From: Gammaproteobacteria bacterium
GTDB taxonomy: Bacteria > Pseudomonadota > Gammaproteobacteria > Burkholderiales > Rhodocyclaceae
Reading direction: 5' to 3'
Assembly (NCBI GenBank): GCA_018824085.1
Contig: JAHJHI010000020.1
Location: 30,175 to 94,174 of the forward strand
Length of the DNA: 64,000 nt
The position numbers and the translations under genes are program-made. How positions within the stretch are numbered: the first letter of the stretch is position 1; every line of letters begins with the position of its first letter. Of this stretch, positions 1 through 7,631 are shown one piece after another. The notes under the pieces were generated by a model that was not told where the DNA came from, made no database searches, and was given only the letters and a program-made list of their open reading frames with translations.

Positions 1-1393
1 GGAACTGCAGGCCGCGGTTGGTGTACTTCTTCGCGATCGAAATGACCAGGCGCAGGTTGGCTTCGGTCATTTCACGCTTGGCCCGGCGCATCTTTGCCTC
101 GCCGGTGGACATCTGCTTGTTGATGTCCTTCAGTTCCTTCAGCGGCAGGCCGATGCGGTCCTGGATGTCGATCAGCTTGCCCTGTTCCTCGATGATCGCC
201 GGTGCGGCGCGAAGCAGCTGGGCGCCATTGGACTTGGCGTGCGTGATCTCGCCCTTGAGCCAGTCGATGTTGACCTCGTTGCCCGGGAACACCTTGATGA
301 AATGCGTGCGCGGCATGTTGCCCTTGTCGACACACAGTTCAAGGATCTTGCGTTCGTGCTTGCGCGCCGACTCCACCATGCCGCGCACCGAGTCGCACAG
401 CTTCTCGATCATGCGCGCCGTGAAGCGGATGTTCATCAGGTCGTCGGACAACTGCTTCTGCAACTTCAGATAGGTCTTGTCCTGCGAGCCCTTCTTGTCG
501 AGCAGCGACTGCATCTTGGTGTAGTAGGAGCGGATGCTCTCGAAGCGCTCCAGCGCGTCGGTCTTGAGCTGCAGCAGCGAGGCGTTCATCGCGCTGCCTT
601 CGTCCTCCTCCTCCTCGTCATCCCCGTCGCTGTCGTCGTCGTTCTGGTCCGCGTTGCTGGACGCGGCTGCCGGCGCTGACGGCGCTTCTTCTTCCTCGAC
701 CGCGTTCGGGTCGATCAGGCCGTCGATCAGTTCGTCGATGCGCATCTCGTCGCGGGCGACCCGGTCGGCCATGTCGAGGATTTCAGCGATCGTAGTCGGG
801 CAGGCCGAAATCGCCTGGATCATGTGACGCAGGCCGTCCTCGATGCGCTTGGCAATTTCGATCTCGCCCTCGCGCGTCAACAGTTCGACGGTGCCCATTT
901 CGCGCATGTACATGCGGACCGGGTCCGTCGTCCGGCCGAATTCGGATTCGACCGTCGACAGCGCCTGCTCCGCCTCTTCCTCGACTTCGGAAGCGTCGAC
1001 GGAGGACGGCGCGTTCTCGCCCATCAGCAGTTCTTCCGAGGCGGGCGCCTCGTCGAACACGCGAATTCCCATGTCATTGAACGTGGAAATGATGGATTCG
1101 ATCTGTTCGGCGTCGACGATGTCGTCCGGCAGATGGTCGTTGATCTCGGCGTACGTGAGGTAGCCGCGTTCCTTGCCGAGGGCGATCAGTGTCTTGAGAC
1201 GAAGACGGCGCTGGTCAGCGTCCATCGGAACAACGTTCGATTCCGCTGCACCGCCGCGAAGCGCCTTGAGTTCTTTGGCTGCTGCGCTCTTGGATGTACG
1301 GCCGCCGCGGGCGCCGGCCCGCGGAGCGGCGGCGGGCTTTTCTGCGGATGCGGCTGGCTTGCGTGTATCCTTCGACTTGTCCTTGGCGACCAT
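1..1393 (-). CDS. rpoD: RNA polymerase primary sigma factor RpoD (sigma-70), 3'-truncated by window edge
   Basis: Housekeeping sigma factor that directs core RNA polymerase to -10/-35 promoters. Reading leftward from the ATG at 1393 gives an open frame of 464 codons running off the window. It starts MVAKDKSKDTRK and has a Lys/Ala-rich leader, region 1.1 (LKTLIALGKERGYLTYAEIN), region 1.2 (DPVRMYMREMGTVELLTREG), and the non-conserved region with a run of Asp/Glu near residue 240. The last residues seen are region 2 (ANLRLVISIAKKYTNRGLQF). Regions 2.3 to 4.2, which hold the DNA-contacting parts, lie outside the window. It is downstream of dnaG, as in the usual rpsU-dnaG-rpoD cluster, with a 199-base gap that may carry its own promoter. 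Confidence 0.97.
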   Translation of the reverse strand, partial: MVAKDKSKDTRKPAASAEKPAAAPRAGARGGRTSKSAAAKELKALRGGAAESNVVPMDADQRRLRLKTLIALGKERGYLTYAEINDHLPDDIVDAEQIESIISTFNDMGIRVFDEAPASEELLMGENAPSSVDASEVEEEAEQALSTVESEFGRTTDPVRMYMREMGTVELLTREGEIEIAKRIEDGLRHMIQAISACPTTIAEILDMADRVARDEMRIDELIDGLIDPNAVEEEEAPSAPAAASSNADQNDDDSDGDDEEEEDEGSAMNASLLQLKTDALERFESIRSYYTKMQSLLDKKGSQDKTYLKLQKQLSDDLMNIRFTARMIEKLCDSVRGMVESARKHERKILELCVDKGNMPRTHFIKVFPGNEVNIDWLKGEITHAKSNGAQLLRAAPAIIEEQGKLIDIQDRIGLPLKELKDINKQMSTGEAKMRRAKREMTEANLRLVISIAKKYTNRGLQF

Positions 1394-1558
1394 GTATATC
1401 CTCAGATCTGCGTATTACCGCGTGTTGCCAACAGCGCGCGCCGGGTCAGGCGTGCTTCTGTCATCGCAATAGCCCCTGTCCCACACCCGGCCCGGTATAT
1501 CCGGCGTTGCGCCGATATCCGGCAGAACCGCGCGAGCTTTCGACAGGGAAAACCCGTC

Positions 1559-1564
1559 ATTATA
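1559..1564 (-). promoter_or_regulatory. Candidate -10 element for rpoD
   Basis: On the minus strand a consensus TATAAT lies in the dnaG-rpoD gap, about 165 bases before the rpoD ATG. I do not see a good -35 box 16-18 bases upstream, so this is a weak to moderate call. An internal promoter ahead of rpoD would fit what is known of this cluster in other proteobacteria. Confidence 0.35.
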
Positions 1565-1592
1565 CCCGTTTTAGGGGTCGGGCCCGCCTCTT

Positions 1593-3359
1593 TCAAGTGC
1601 CGGCTTTCTCCCTGAGCAGGCGGTTGAGTTCCTCCTGCTGTGCTGCGGTCAGTCGTGACGTTCGACTGAGTTCAGTAAGACGCGTAATCGCGCCGGAAAT
1701 TCGCGCCTTTCGCAAATGGAGCAGCGTGTCATCGAATTCGTGCGGCAAGGCGCCTTCGTCAGCCATGTCGCCGAGGGCCGAACGGGCCGCTTCCTCGATG
1801 ACGGCCTGATGCGGTGTGTCGCGGAAATACTCGGTCAGTGCCGCGACATTGCCGGTCTCGATGTCGCCGTTCTCGATGCAGTCGGCGACTGCCTGTACAG
1901 CCTGCAGCCACGGGTCGTCCTGGATGTCTTCCAGATGGCCGATCCGTTCGCTCAGTGCGGGGCGCTGCAGCAGCATGCAAAGCAGTTTTCGGGCCGGTGT
2001 GGATGGTGCGGTACGCGGCGCAACCGCGGGCGGTCGCTGCGCAAACTGGCTGCGGCGCGCCAGGCGCAGACCGCATGCTTCAGCCAGTTCGGCGGCCGAC
2101 AGGCCGACGGCTGGCGCGAACAGGTGCAACAGCTGAGTGCGCAGCGCGCCAGCCGGTACCTGCGTGACGAGCGGTTTCACTTCGGTGACGAACTGTGCGC
2201 GGCCTTCGGCGCTGCGCGTGTCGCAGCGGGACGCCAGCTCGTGCAGAAGGTATTCGCTGAGCGGTTGCGCAGACAGGGCCTGCTGCCGGAAGGTGTCGGC
2301 GCCATGCTCGCGCACGTAGCTGTCGGGGTCGTGTTCCGTCGGCAGGAACAGGAAGGACGCGCTGCGTCCGTCGGTCAGCTCGGACAGTGCCGACTCGAGG
2401 GCGCGCCAGGCCGCCTTGCGCCCGGCGCGGTCGCCGTCGAAGCAGAATACGATGCGATCCGTCTGGCGGAACAGTTTGTGGATGTGTTCCGGGGTTGTCG
2501 CGGTTCCCAGGGTGGCCACGGCATTGCCGACTCCGAACTGGGCAAGTGCAACGACGTCCATGTAACCCTCCACGACGAGTACGAAGCCGTCATCACGGAT
2601 GAAGGTGCGGGCCTGTGTCAGTCCGTAGAGTTCGCGCCCCTTTGAAAACAGGGGGGTCTCCGGCGAGTTCAGGTATTTGGGTTCGCCCTGGTCGAGTACG
2701 CGTCCGCCAAAGCCGATGACGTTGCCGCGTGCGTCGAGGATCGGAAACATGATGCGGTCACGGAAGCGGTCGTAGCGGCGTCCTTTTGACTGGCCGTCGG
2801 AGGCGTCCGCGTCGATGACGAGGCCGCACTCGTTGAGTGACGGCGCTTCGTAGTCGTCGAATGCATCGCGCAGTGCCTGCCAGCCTTCCGGCGCGTAGCC
2901 GATGCCGAAACGAGCGGCGACCTCACCGGACAGGCCGCGCCCTTTCAGGTAGTCCACGGCTCGCGGGCTGCTTTTCAGCTGTTTCCGGTAGTGATTGGCG
3001 GCGCGCAGCATCACGTCGGTGAGTGAGGCGGCCTGTTGCCGGCGCTGTGCCATCTCCGGCGTAAAATCCTCGCGCGGCACCGTCATGCCCGTGTGGCGCG
3101 CGAGTTCCTCTATGGCTTCCGGATACGGGAGGCCGGAGTACTCCATGAGGAAGCCGATCGCGCTGCCGTGTGCCCCGCAGCCGAAGCAGTGATAGAACTG
3201 CTTTGACGGACTGACCGTGAAGGATGGGGTTTTTTCGCTGTGAAAGGGGCAGCAGGCTTGGTAGTTTGCGCCGGCCTTCTTCAGCGGCAGGTACCGTTCG
3301 ACCACGTCAACGATGTCAACGCGATTGAGCAGTTCCTGGATGAAGGACTGCGGGATCAT
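1593..3359 (-). CDS. dnaG: DNA primase DnaG
   Basis: Synthesises the short RNA primers used by the replicative polymerase and works with the DnaB helicase at the fork. The 588-residue product has the normal family length. The N-terminal CHC2 zinc ribbon is intact (C37, H40, C58, C61, in CPFHSEKTPSF and HCFGCGAHG). The TOPRIM catalytic core follows, with VVEGYMDVVAL near residue 262 (metal-binding Glu) and FCFDGDRAG near residue 308 (DxD). The C-terminal 150 residues are the more variable DnaB-interaction domain. It starts 12 bases after yqeY ends, so the two are probably cotranscribed. Confidence 0.97.
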   Translation of the reverse strand: MIPQSFIQELLNRVDIVDVVERYLPLKKAGANYQACCPFHSEKTPSFTVSPSKQFYHCFGCGAHGSAIGFLMEYSGLPYPEAIEELARHTGMTVPREDFTPEMAQRRQQAASLTDVMLRAANHYRKQLKSSPRAVDYLKGRGLSGEVAARFGIGYAPEGWQALRDAFDDYEAPSLNECGLVIDADASDGQSKGRRYDRFRDRIMFPILDARGNVIGFGGRVLDQGEPKYLNSPETPLFSKGRELYGLTQARTFIRDDGFVLVVEGYMDVVALAQFGVGNAVATLGTATTPEHIHKLFRQTDRIVFCFDGDRAGRKAAWRALESALSELTDGRSASFLFLPTEHDPDSYVREHGADTFRQQALSAQPLSEYLLHELASRCDTRSAEGRAQFVTEVKPLVTQVPAGALRTQLLHLFAPAVGLSAAELAEACGLRLARRSQFAQRPPAVAPRTAPSTPARKLLCMLLQRPALSERIGHLEDIQDDPWLQAVQAVADCIENGDIETGNVAALTEYFRDTPHQAVIEEAARSALGDMADEGALPHEFDDTLLHLRKARISGAITRLTELSRTSRLTAAQQEELNRLLREKAGT

Positions 3360-3371
3360 GCCCGCGCCGGC

Positions 3372-3827
3372 TCAGCTCGCACTGCCGCTGAGCGCGGCCT
3401 TTACCAGCGCGGACGCCTGCGCCATGTCGGTGCGGCCGGCGAGCCTTTCCTTCAGCGGCCCCATTACCTTGCCCATGTCGGCCGGTCCGGTGGCGCCGAC
3501 GGAGGCGATCACCTCGGCGATGACGCCGCGGACTTCATCGGTGCCCATCTGCTGCGGCATGTAGCCGGTGAGTACCTCGAGTTCCAGCTTTTCTGCGTCC
3601 GCCAGATCCGTGCGACCGGCTCCTTCGTACTGGCTGATCGAGTCGCGGCGCTGCTTGAGCATCTTGTCGATGACGGCCGTGATCTGAGTGTCGTCGAGCG
3701 TAATGCGCTCATCGACTTCCTTTTGCTTGATCGCAGCCAGCAGCAGGCGAATGGTTCCGAGGCGGGCGCTGTCCTTGGCGCGCATCGCCGACTTCATGTC
3801 GTCGCTGATCCGGTCTTTCAGGCTCAT
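3372..3827 (-). CDS. yqeY: GatB/YqeY domain protein
   Basis: A 151-residue protein of the YqeY family, related to the tRNA-binding tail domain of the GatB subunit of Asp/Glu-tRNA amidotransferase. Its exact role is not settled. It opens MSLKDRISDDMKSAMRAKD and contains the family signatures LLLAAIKQKEVDER and LTGYMPQQMG, ending in the helical DMGKVMGPLKERLAGR segment. Length and position between rpsU and dnaG are typical of Betaproteobacteria. A hairpin terminator lies between it and rpsU, so part of its expression depends on readthrough. Confidence 0.93.
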   Translation of the reverse strand: MSLKDRISDDMKSAMRAKDSARLGTIRLLLAAIKQKEVDERITLDDTQITAVIDKMLKQRRDSISQYEGAGRTDLADAEKLELEVLTGYMPQQMGTDEVRGVIAEVIASVGATGPADMGKVMGPLKERLAGRTDMAQASALVKAALSGSAS

Positions 3828-3862
3828 GGTGTGCGCTCGCGAGTGATGGGTTCAACAGACAC

Positions 3863-3909
3863 AAAAAGCCGGGCCGCCATTCCGCATGCGGTTCTGGCGA
3901 TCCCGGCTT
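3863..3909 (-). terminator. Intrinsic terminator after rpsU
   Basis: On the minus strand AAGCCGGG pairs with CCCGGCTT across a GC-rich loop that can pair further, and the right arm runs into TTTTTGTG. This is a stem plus U-tract directly downstream of rpsU. A second small palindrome, GCCCCGCATGCGGGGC, sits between it and the rpsU stop. It probably lowers transcription from the ribosomal gene into yqeY-dnaG-rpoD. Confidence 0.75.
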
Positions 3910-3943
3910 GTCGTGCGCAAGCCCCGCATGCGGGGCCCGGCGA

Positions 3944-4156
3944 TCAGTACATCTTCGGCGGCAGGGTCTGGCTGCGCAGCCGCTTGTGATGACGCTTCAC
4001 GGCGGCGGCCAGCTTGCGCTTGCGCTCGGCGGTCGGCTTTTCGTAGAACTCGCGCGAACGCAGTTCGGTCAGCGTGCCTGCTTTTTCGATGGTGCGCTTG
4101 AAGCGGCGGATGGCAACTTCAAACGGCTCGTTTTCCTTGACGCGAATACCCGGCAT
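3944..4156 (-). CDS. rpsU: 30S ribosomal protein S21
   Basis: Small-subunit ribosomal protein that helps place the mRNA Shine-Dalgarno region on the ribosome. The product is exactly 70 residues, the usual length, starting [20 protein letters not shown] and ending [11 protein letters not shown], with the strongly basic [16 protein letters not shown] helix. A longer in-frame extension upstream of this Met runs antisense to tsaD and is not plausible. It is transcribed divergently from tsaD and has a recognisable promoter and its own terminator. Confidence 0.97.
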   Translation of the reverse strand: MPGIRVKENEPFEVAIRRFKRTIEKAGTLTELRSREFYEKPTAERKRKLAAAVKRHHKRLRSQTLPPKMY

Positions 4157-4219
4157 ACAGCAAGCCCTCAATGGCGCGCCCGCTGTCTGAAGCAGCGAAC
4201 GCATAACGGAAAGCCGGTG

Positions 4220-4248
4220 AGTATATCGTCGAATCCGCCACCTGCCAA
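4220..4248 (-). promoter_or_regulatory. Sigma-70 promoter of rpsU
   Basis: Reading the minus strand, TTGGCA (4248-4243) and TATACT (4225-4220) are separated by exactly 17 bases, a good primary sigma factor promoter. It lies about 64 bases before the rpsU start, pointing toward the rpsU-yqeY-dnaG-rpoD cluster. Confidence 0.8.
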
Positions 4249-4284
4249 GTCCGGCGATGCTCCAGTGTACGTACAATGCACGGC

Positions 4285-5295
4285 ATGTGGATTCTTGGCA
4301 TTGAATCATCCTGCGACGAAACCGGGCTCGCGCTGTATCACGACAGCCGCGGGCTGGTTGCGCACGCGGTGCATTCGCAGATCGATCTTCACCAGGCTTA
4401 CGGCGGCGTGGTGCCGGAGCTGGCATCACGTGACCACGTCCGGCGCATCGTGCCCCTGTATCGGCAGGTGCTTGCCCGGGCGGGCATGGCGCAGACGGAT
4501 ATCGACGCAGTCGCCTACACCGCAGGCCCGGGATTGGCTGGTGCGTTGCTGGTCGGAGCGGCGTTTGCCGAGTCGCTTGCGTTTGCGCTGGGGCGACCGG
4601 CAATCCCCATCCATCACCTCGAAGGGCATCTGCTGTCCCCCTTGCTTTCGGCGGCCCCGCCGGTCTATCCGTTCGTTGCGCTGCTCGTGTCCGGTGGCCA
4701 TACGCAGCTGATGCGGGTGGCCGGTGTCGGCGACTACGTACTGCTCGGCGAAACGCTGGACGACGCGGCGGGCGAGGCGTTCGACAAGACGGCCAAGTTG
4801 CTCGGCCTGCCTTATCCGGGCGGGCCGGCGCTGGCAGCGCTCGCGCAGCAGGGGGTTGCCGGGCGCCTTCGCCTGCCACGGCCGATGCTCAATAGCGGAG
4901 ACCTCGATTTCAGCTTCTCGGGATTGAAAACGGCGGTGCTCAACGCCATGAACAAAGGGGTGACTGGCGGGGCGCGTGCCGACCTGGCTGCCGAATTCCA
5001 GGAGGCCGCCGTTGACGTGCTGGTGGCGAAGTCGCTTGCCGCGCTGCGCCAGACCCGCCTGAACCAGCTGGTGGTTGCCGGCGGTGTGGGCGCCAATCGG
5101 CGGCTGCGCGAGCGACTCGATGTGGAAATGGCGCAGCGTCAGGGGCGCGTGTTCTATCCGGAGCTCGAGTTGTGTACCGACAACGGCGCGATGATCGCAT
5201 TTGCTGGCGCCCAACGTTTGCTTGCGGGGCGGGCGGTGGCGACGGGCGAGCACGCCATCGCGGTCAGGCCGCGCTGGGCGCTGGATACGCTCTGA
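4285..5295 (+). CDS. tsaD: tRNA N6-adenosine threonylcarbamoyltransferase TsaD
   Basis: Catalyses the last step of t6A37 formation on ANN-decoding tRNAs, with TsaB and TsaE. The start at 4285 gives [14 protein letters not shown], which lines up with the usual N-terminus; an ATG three codons earlier (4276) is possible. Visible signatures are [12 protein letters not shown], the metal-binding HHLEGH pair (His spaced by four), [30 protein letters not shown] and [10 protein letters not shown]. The product is 336 residues, normal length. It is divergent from rpsU, a classic arrangement. Confidence 0.96.
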   Translation: MWILGIESSCDETGLALYHDSRGLVAHAVHSQIDLHQAYGGVVPELASRDHVRRIVPLYRQVLARAGMAQTDIDAVAYTAGPGLAGALLVGAAFAESLAFALGRPAIPIHHLEGHLLSPLLSAAPPVYPFVALLVSGGHTQLMRVAGVGDYVLLGETLDDAAGEAFDKTAKLLGLPYPGGPALAALAQQGVAGRLRLPRPMLNSGDLDFSFSGLKTAVLNAMNKGVTGGARADLAAEFQEAAVDVLVAKSLAALRQTRLNQLVVAGGVGANRRLRERLDVEMAQRQGRVFYPELELCTDNGAMIAFAGAQRLLAGRAVATGEHAIAVRPRWALDTL

Positions 5296-5302
5296 AGCGA
5301 CG

Positions 5303-5917
5303 TTACCCGGCGGTTGCCTTCTTCCTGCCGATCCGGCTTTCCGTTCCGTTCATCAGGCGACGGATATTGACGGCGTGGCGCCATATCAGCAGTCCCGACA
5401 TCGCCGCAAAGGCGCCGCACACGGTTGCCGACCCGGTGATGAGCAAACCGCTGACCGGCGCGCTGCAGGCGGCGATCAGCGCTGCCAGCGACGAATAGCG
5501 GGTCAGTACGGCGACGGCCAGCCAGATGCCCAGCGCGATGAGTCCGGAGGCCGGCACGGCAGCCAGCATGACGCCAGCTGCCGTGGCGACACCTTTGCCG
5601 CCGCGAAAACCGAGCGTGACCGGGAAGACGTGACCGACAAAGGCGGCGACGCCCGCCAGCAGCGCGGCGACGTCACCCAGACCCATCCAGCGCGTAAGCC
5701 AGACAGCCGCAACACCCTTGAGGGCGTCGCCGATCAGCGTCAGTGCGGCGGCCAGCTTGTTGCCCGAGCGCAGCACATTGGTGGCGCCCGGGTTGCCGGA
5801 GCCGTAGCTGCGCGGGTCGGCCAGACCGAAGATCCGGCTGGAAATCAGGGCGAACGGAATGCAGCCGAGTGCGTAGCCCACGGCGATCGCGATGGCGTTA
5901 CTGTAGGGAAGGCTCAC
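5303..5917 (-). CDS. plsY: Glycerol-3-phosphate acyltransferase PlsY
   Basis: Integral membrane enzyme that transfers the acyl group from acyl-phosphate to glycerol-3-phosphate, the first step of phospholipid synthesis. The GTG at 5917 gives a 204-residue protein starting MSLPYSNAIAIAVGYALGCI. Upstream codons would run into folB on the other strand. The three PlsY loop motifs are present: GSGNPGATNVLR, GHVFPVTLGFRGGKGVAT and the C-terminal membrane segments. The tail is basic (RIGRKK). It is convergent with tsaD (7-base gap) and divergent from folB. Confidence 0.94.
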   Translation of the reverse strand: MSLPYSNAIAIAVGYALGCIPFALISSRIFGLADPRSYGSGNPGATNVLRSGNKLAAALTLIGDALKGVAAVWLTRWMGLGDVAALLAGVAAFVGHVFPVTLGFRGGKGVATAAGVMLAAVPASGLIALGIWLAVAVLTRYSSLAALIAACSAPVSGLLITGSATVCGAFAAMSGLLIWRHAVNIRRLMNGTESRIGRKKATAG

Positions 5918-5937
5918 GATATGCGACGGGTCGGACG

Positions 5938-5943
5938 TAGAAT
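5938..5943 (+). promoter_or_regulatory. Candidate TAGAAT -10 element for folB
   Basis: TAGAAT lies 37 bases before the folB ATG in the plsY-folB divergent gap. The same hexamer recurs just before several other first genes in this window (uvrD, qor, bioA and the solute-binding gene). No strong -35 box is evident. Confidence 0.35.
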
Positions 5944-5980
5944 CCGGCCATTCTAGTTCCACACGGGCAGCAAGCGAGAC

Positions 5981-6340
5981 ATGGACTGCATATTCATCGA
6001 AGGCATGAAGGTGACGGCCTCGGTCGGCATTTACGCACGCGAGCGCGCGCACACTCAGCAGCTTGAGATCAGCATGACGTTCGGTGTCCCGGATGCGGCG
6101 GCGCAAAACGACGACATCAACGACACGATCGATTACGCCGAAGTGGTCAATCGCATTCGTGCCGAATTGGGGCAGCGCCACTTCAATCTGCTGGAGACGC
6201 TCGGCGAATTCGTCATCAGCATGATGCTCGACGATTTCCGTGCGTCCTGGGTCAGGATTTCAATTGCCAAGACCGGCATCATGAAAGATGTCCGGCAGGT
6301 CGGTGTCACGATAGAACGGAGCCGGGTGGCGTCAGCGTGA
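5981..6340 (+). CDS. folB: Dihydroneopterin aldolase FolB
   Basis: Converts 7,8-dihydroneopterin to 6-hydroxymethyl-dihydropterin and glycolaldehyde in folate synthesis. The 119-residue product starts MDCIFIEGMKVTASVGIYARER and has the family-defining early Glu/Gly segment, the TIDYAEVVNRIR stretch, and near the C-terminus the SIAKTGIM strand with the catalytic Lys. Length is normal. Its 3' end overlaps the convergent ogt gene by 35 bases. Confidence 0.95.
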   Translation: MDCIFIEGMKVTASVGIYARERAHTQQLEISMTFGVPDAAAQNDDINDTIDYAEVVNRIRAELGQRHFNLLETLGEFVISMMLDDFRASWVRISIAKTGIMKDVRQVGVTIERSRVASA

Positions 6341-6845
6341 ATGCCGTGCACGCGGCTTCGTGGTTCAGCAGCCAGCGTTTGATGCCCGGCAGAAAGCCCT
6401 CGGTCGAGTGAGCGAATCCGCCCAGTGCGCCGCCGGCGGCGGTGACGCGGTGGCAGGGCACGATGACCGGTAGCGGATTGGCGCCGCAGGCTGCGCCGAC
6501 CGCGCGCGCCGAACTGCCGACGCGGCGGGCAACATCACCATATGTCAGGGTGTGGCCGGGCGCGATGCCGTTCAGCACCTGCCACACCGCCTGTTGGTGC
6601 GCGCTGCCGGCGCTTGCCAGCGGCAGGTCAAAGCAGAAGTGCGGATCGAGCAGATAGGCCGTCAACTGCCTGACGGCCTCGGCGGCAATCGGATTGGGAT
6701 TGGGATTGCGCGCGGTTTCTGCAATGCGTTCGGGCAGGAACTCGATCGACAGGACTGCGGCATCCGTCGTCACGATACCCAGTGCGAAACCGGGTGCGCC
6801 GACGATGGCGTCCCAGCGAGGCGCGTGGCCGGGCGAGGCGGTCAT
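6306..6845 (-). CDS. ogt: Methylated-DNA--[protein]-cysteine S-methyltransferase
   Basis: Suicide repair protein that moves the alkyl group from O6-alkylguanine to its own cysteine. The 179-residue product has the conserved methyltransferase C-terminal domain: TLTYGDVARRVGSSARAVGAA as helix-turn-helix, then PVIVPCHRV with acceptor C131, and GGFAHSTEGFLPGIKRWLL. The N-terminal domain is the shorter Ogt-type half; there is no AraC-type Ada domain. The start overlaps the stop of the upstream exported-protein gene by four bases (ATGA), so the two are translationally coupled. ogt or adaB would both be acceptable names. Confidence 0.9.
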   Translation of the reverse strand: MTASPGHAPRWDAIVGAPGFALGIVTTDAAVLSIEFLPERIAETARNPNPNPIAAEAVRQLTAYLLDPHFCFDLPLASAGSAHQQAVWQVLNGIAPGHTLTYGDVARRVGSSARAVGAACGANPLPVIVPCHRVTAAGGALGGFAHSTEGFLPGIKRWLLNHEAACTAFTLTPPGSVLS

Positions 6846-7429
6846 TCAGGGCTCCGGGTGCCGCCGAGCAACAGCGTCTTGAGATCATCCTGTGTCGGTT
6901 TCGGGCCGATCCAGATCGCAAGCAGGCCGCGATAGAAGTCTTCTCCGGGGATCGCCGTGCCGGTTTCCGTGCCGTCGACCATGATGCGAGTGCCGCGTCC
7001 CGGAATCCAGTCCAGTGCCACGCGGCTGCCTTTCCGGACCTCCTGGAGCGCCAGCAGGTCGTTCGAAAAAGCCTGGATGCGCGGCTGCATGGCTTCGAAC
7101 TCATCGGCCGGCAGATTCTTTTTCAGACCCCTGACGAGTGGCTTGTTGAACTGCGCGGCCGGCAGGTCCAGCAGCGGGACGATTTCGATGCGCTTGGCGC
7201 CAGGGGCCGCCATCGCGTCGTCAAGGGTGCCGCCGGGGTGGCCCAGGTAGAGCCCGATCGCGTATGCCTTGATGAACGAGCGACCGCGCACGCCGGCACC
7301 GTTCAGCTTCAGCGAGACGTCGGCCACGCGGGCGGATGGTTCGAAGCGCATGCCTTCCAGTTCAGCGGCTTGACTGGCGAGCGGCGCGCACAGAAGCAGG
7401 AGTGTGAGGGCGATGGTGCGCAGGGTCAT
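6842..7429 (-). CDS. Exported chalcone-isomerase-like protein
   Basis: A 195-residue protein with a Sec signal peptide (MTLRTIALTLLLLCAPLASQAA, cleavage after AQA or QAA). The mature part fits the bacterial chalcone isomerase-like family: LEGMRFEPSARV, GAGVRGRSFIKAYAIGLYLG, and a C-terminal PGEDFYRGLLAIWIGPKP typical of the fold. These bacterial proteins are usually non-catalytic or fatty-acid binding, so no enzymatic role is claimed. The start was placed at 7429, preceded by a GGAG-type ribosome site; longer upstream codons are unsupported. It heads a two-gene operon with ogt. Confidence 0.82.
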   Translation of the reverse strand: MTLRTIALTLLLLCAPLASQAAELEGMRFEPSARVADVSLKLNGAGVRGRSFIKAYAIGLYLGHPGGTLDDAMAAPGAKRIEIVPLLDLPAAQFNKPLVRGLKKNLPADEFEAMQPRIQAFSNDLLALQEVRKGSRVALDWIPGRGTRIMVDGTETGTAIPGEDFYRGLLAIWIGPKPTQDDLKTLLLGGTRSPE

Positions 7430-7514
7430 GGAAAGCTCCACGAAAGACGAACGCCAGATTATCCGTCGCGCTGTGGCGAAAATCCGGCCACAAGCGCCGC
7501 TGCGCGAAGATGAT

Positions 7515-7631
7515 GGTCGATTTGGCATTAAATATATTCAGCAACATATTGTTTTTGAAGCATTGGGGTGTAATCATCCATCTGTTATCAATATTCGGTT
7601 GCTGCATGTTTCAGCAGCAAGGGGAGGGCGC
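7515..7631 (+). promoter_or_regulatory. AT-rich leader of the Slam-like/FecR operon with a hairpin next to the ribosome site
   Basis: This stretch is visibly AT-rich (ATTAAATATATTCAGC and similar) against a GC-rich background and lies between divergent genes. Near its 3' end TTGCTGC (7599-7605) and GCAGCAA (7614-7620) form a 7-bp hairpin, immediately followed by GGGGAGGG, the ribosome binding site of the next gene. It plausibly contains the promoter; TTGGGG and TATCAA spaced by 17 bases is one possible pair. The hairpin could affect translation. Confidence 0.45.

Noticed and set aside
1402..1596. A 64-codon frame between dnaG and rpoD on the minus strand
   Set aside because: Starts at the dnaG stop region and covers the probable rpoD promoter; no conserved sequence. 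More likely an untranslated leader.
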